In this document: positions 62,080-64,000 of the stretch, one piece after another
How the letters are laid out: each line of letters opens with the position of its first letter
Numbering within the stretch: position 1 is the first letter of the stretch
Assembly: GCF_016734765.1 (NCBI RefSeq)
Contig: NZ_JAERQE010000022.1
Span: 18,563 to 82,562 of the forward strand
Length of the DNA: 64,000 bases
Origin: Microvirga soli
Lineage (GTDB): Bacteria > Pseudomonadota > Alphaproteobacteria > Rhizobiales > Beijerinckiaceae
Reading direction: 5' to 3'
The notes under the pieces: generated by a model
Database searches by the model: none
Told to the model about the DNA's origin: nothing
Seen by the model: the letters and a program-made list of their open reading frames with translations, nothing else
Position numbers and translations under genes: made by a program

Positions 62080-63225
62080 GTGCGTCTTAAGAATTGCCTC
62101 AATTTTCATGACTTCCGCCAACTGGCCAAAAAGCGCCTGCCTGGTCCGATTTTTAACTACATCGACGGCGGCGCCGATGACGAAGTCACCTACCACCGCA
62201 ACACGGCCGCATTCGACACTTGTGACCTCGTCCCGAACGTGCTGCGCGGTGTCACCGAGGTCGACCTTTCGGTGACAGTCATGGGCCAGAAGCTGGCACT
62301 GCCGGTTTATTGCTCGCCGACCGCCCTCCAGCGGCTGTTTCATCACCAGGGCGAACGAGCCGTCGCCGCCGCAGCGGCACGTTTCGGTACGATGTTCGGC
62401 GTGTCTTCCCTGGGCACAACAAGCCTGGAGGAGGCGCGCCGGATCAGCTCTACGCCTCAGGCTTATCAGTTCTATTTCCACAGAGATCGCGACCTTAACC
62501 GGGAGATGCTGACACGGGCCAAAAAGGCTGGTGTCGAGGTGATGATGCTGACCGTCGACAGCATCACGGGCGGCAACCGAGAGCGTGACAAGCGCACCGG
62601 CTTTTCGATCCCGTTCAAGCTCAATCTCGCGGGGGTTACGCAGTTTGCGATCCGTCCGGCCTGGGCGTTCAACTATTTAACGCACGAGCCGTTCAAGCTG
62701 CCACAACTCGACGGTCATGTGGACATGGGCCGTGGCGCCATGTCAATCAGCCGCTACTTTACCGACATGCTTGATCCGTCGCTGTCATGGCAGGATGTCG
62801 CTCAGATGGTCGAAGAATGGAACGGTCAGTTCTGCCTCAAGGGTGTGATGTCCGTCGAAGACGCCAAGCGGGCGGTCGAGATCGGGTGCAGCGGGATTGT
62901 ACTTTCAAATCATGGCGGTCGGCAGCTCGACGGCTCCCGCACCGCCTTTGAACAGCTTGCGGAAGTCGTTGATGCCGTCGGCGACCGCATCGACGTCCTT
63001 ATGGATGGGGGGGTGCAGCGCGGTAGTCACGTCCTCAAGGCGCTTTCGCTTGGGGCTAAGGCCGTGGGTCTCGGTCGGTATTATCTTTTCCCATTGGCGG
63101 CTGCCGGTCAGGCAGGAGTAGAACGTGCGCTTGAGCTGATGCGCACAGAGCTCGTGCGGGATATGAAGCTTATGGGCTGCACCTCAATTGATCAACTCAG
63201 CCGTGACAATATACGCTTCCGATGA
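62080..63225 (+). CDS. FMN-dependent alpha-hydroxy-acid dehydrogenase (LldD-like)
   Basis: A 381-aa flavoenzyme oxidising an L-2-hydroxy acid such as L-lactate. Motifs: FNYIDGGADDEVTYHRNTAA, LPVYCSPTALQRLFH, YQFYFHRDRDLN, the active-site His in LSNHGGRQLDGSR near residue 273, and MDGGVQRGSHVLKALSLGAK followed by GLGRYYLFPLA for the FMN phosphate. The start is a GTG at 62080 with GAGG upstream. Substrate could be lactate, glycolate or mandelate; lactate-type is most likely. Confidence 0.9.
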   Translation: MRLKNCLNFHDFRQLAKKRLPGPIFNYIDGGADDEVTYHRNTAAFDTCDLVPNVLRGVTEVDLSVTVMGQKLALPVYCSPTALQRLFHHQGERAVAAAAARFGTMFGVSSLGTTSLEEARRISSTPQAYQFYFHRDRDLNREMLTRAKKAGVEVMMLTVDSITGGNRERDKRTGFSIPFKLNLAGVTQFAIRPAWAFNYLTHEPFKLPQLDGHVDMGRGAMSISRYFTDMLDPSLSWQDVAQMVEEWNGQFCLKGVMSVEDAKRAVEIGCSGIVLSNHGGRQLDGSRTAFEQLAEVVDAVGDRIDVLMDGGVQRGSHVLKALSLGAKAVGLGRYYLFPLAAAGQAGVERALELMRTELVRDMKLMGCTSIDQLSRDNIRFR

Positions 63226-63233
63226 GTCTTTCT

Positions 63234-63250
63234 GGTACTGTCAGGTTGGC
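63234..63250 (+). repeat. Left terminal inverted repeat of an IS6 element
   Basis: GGTACTGTCAGGTTGGC, 32 bp upstream of the transposase ATG; the same sequence, with two changes, ends the remnant at 52298. The right inverted repeat is missing. Confidence 0.7.
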
Positions 63251-63281
63251 TAGGGCTCCGGTCTATGGCAGCGTCACAGGC

Positions 63282-63923
63282 ATGAGCACGATGTTCAATC
63301 CGTACCGCGGCTTCCGTTTTCCGGCCGAAGTCATCAACTAGGCGGTTTGGCTCTACCACTGCTTCAGCCTCAGCCTGCGTGAAGTCGAACTGATCCTTGC
63401 GGCGCGAGGTGTGGTGGTCAGCTATGAGACCATCCGCGAATGGAGCCTGCGCTTCGGACGGATCTATGCCAAGACCCTCAAGCGTCGCCGGCCACAGCCC
63501 GGCGACATATGGTTCTTGGATGAGGTCTTTGTCCGCATCCGAGGCAAACTGCACTATCTCTGGCGAACCATTGATCAGCACGGGAACGTGCTCGATGTGC
63601 TGGTCCACAACCGGCGCAACAAGCGGGCTGCCAAGCGCTTCTTTCGCAAGCTGTTGAAGGGCCTGTGCTACGTGCCGAGGGTAATCGTGACCGACAAACT
63701 CGGATCTTACGGGGCCGCAAGGCGCGAGATCCTGCCAGGCGTGGAACATCGGCAAAGCCGATACCTGAACAATCGCTGTGAGGTGTCGCACCAACCCACC
63801 CGACGGCGTGAACGCCACATGCGGCGGTTCAAGTCAGCCGGGCAGGCCCAGCAATTTCTCGCCACTCATTCTTCGATCCACAGCCACTTCCAACTTCGCC
63901 ATCTGGATTTGCTTCGCTTTTGA
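63282..63923 (+). pseudogene. IS6 family transposase with an in-frame amber stop and altered 3' end
   Basis: From ATG 63282 the frame reads MSTMFNPYRGFRFPAEVIN, then TAG at 63339-63341 (codon 20), and continues AVWLYHCFSLSLREVELILA in the same frame. The DDE core is complete: D in GDIWFLDEVFVRI, D in VIVTDKLGSYG and E in NNRCEVSHQPTRRRERHM. The C terminus stops at HLDLLRF instead of running on as RLSASEYRTA-type sequence, because another element has cut it. Internal initiation at 63411 would omit the helix-turn-helix. Not expected to be active. Confidence 0.85.
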
Positions 63924-64000
63924 GGAGAGCGGTTTTGTAGCGATCCGGCTAGCCTTTCAAACTGAACCGGGCTGACATAGTCCAGTGTCGAATGACGCCG
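63866..64000 (-). pseudogene. IS3 family transposase (OrfB) C-terminal fragment at the window edge
   Basis: Read on the - strand from the last base, the frame gives RRHSTLDYVSPVQFERLAGS, the standard end of IS3-family integrase-core transposases. The frame then runs into the IS6 sequence until TGA at 63866, so the real junction is near 63905-63930. The rest of the element lies outside the window. Confidence 0.7.

Noticed and set aside
1..64000. CRISPR arrays, tRNA or rRNA genes, phage genes, toxin-antitoxin pairs
   Set aside because: No regularly spaced repeats, cloverleaf sequences or such proteins were recognised anywhere in the window.

Overview
The window is GC-rich, densely packed bacterial DNA. 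It looks like an alphaproteobacterium of the Hyphomicrobiales (Rhizobiales): clade-I Tat-exported NosZ with NosX, NirK, pseudoazurin, NnrS/NnrU, FixG/CcoG, NfeD-slipin and a rhizobial-type ureide catabolic cluster. A Microvirga/Methylobacteriaceae-like host is my guess, not a demonstrated fact. No rRNA, tRNA or CRISPR array was seen.

Region 1 (1-13.4 kb) is a catabolic island for a nitrogenous cyclic compound. It holds a dipeptide-type ABC importer (SBP end, two permeases, fused double ATPase), an amidohydrolase/deaminase and a CynX-type MFS carrier on the + strand. On the - strand are a hydantoinase/dihydropyrimidinase, a class V aminotransferase-like PLP enzyme, a ureidoglycolate lyase and a polar amino acid ABC importer. 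A divergent GntR/FadR regulator sits next to a clear palindromic operator. Region 2 (13.4-15.2 kb) is a scar with a 5'-truncated HlyD-type adaptor gene and a 3'-truncated PAS fragment.

Region 3 (15.2-52.1 kb) is a complete, compact denitrification island taking nitrate to N2: pseudoazurin-ccoG-nnrS, a Crp/Fnr regulator, DUF1858, DUF2249, nnrU, norEFCBQD, hemN, nirK, napEFDABC with a DUF4142 gene and moeA, an NnrS-like membrane protein, a copper set (DUF2946-like, YcnI, CopC-CopD fusion), a ferritin-like gene, nosRZDFYLX, a second Crp/Fnr regulator and several tiny genes. Nap makes nitrite, NirK makes NO, NorCB makes N2O and NosZ makes N2. Pseudoazurin carries electrons; HemN supplies haem without O2; MoeA supplies the molybdenum cofactor; Nos and Cop proteins supply copper. 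Across the island I find nine good 14-bp Crp/Fnr-type boxes, TTG(A/C)N-N4-NNCAA, plus a weaker tenth. They tie unknown small genes to the same regulon.

Region 4 (52.1-64 kb) is accessory DNA: an IS6 transposase remnant, a small cytochrome c, an APH-like/P-loop kinase fusion, a CBS protein, a broken universal stress protein read through into a YbaK-type deacylase, a DUF2270 protein, an nfeD-slipin pair, an NDUFA9-like reductase, an FMN-dependent alpha-hydroxy-acid dehydrogenase, and at the right edge an IS6 transposase pseudogene cut by the end of an IS3-family transposase.

The most interesting undescribed material is the set of tiny proteins attached to the denitrification regulon (51 aa opposite norE; 32 and 40 aa, translationally coupled, beyond nosX) and the ferritin-like gene sharing a box with nosR.
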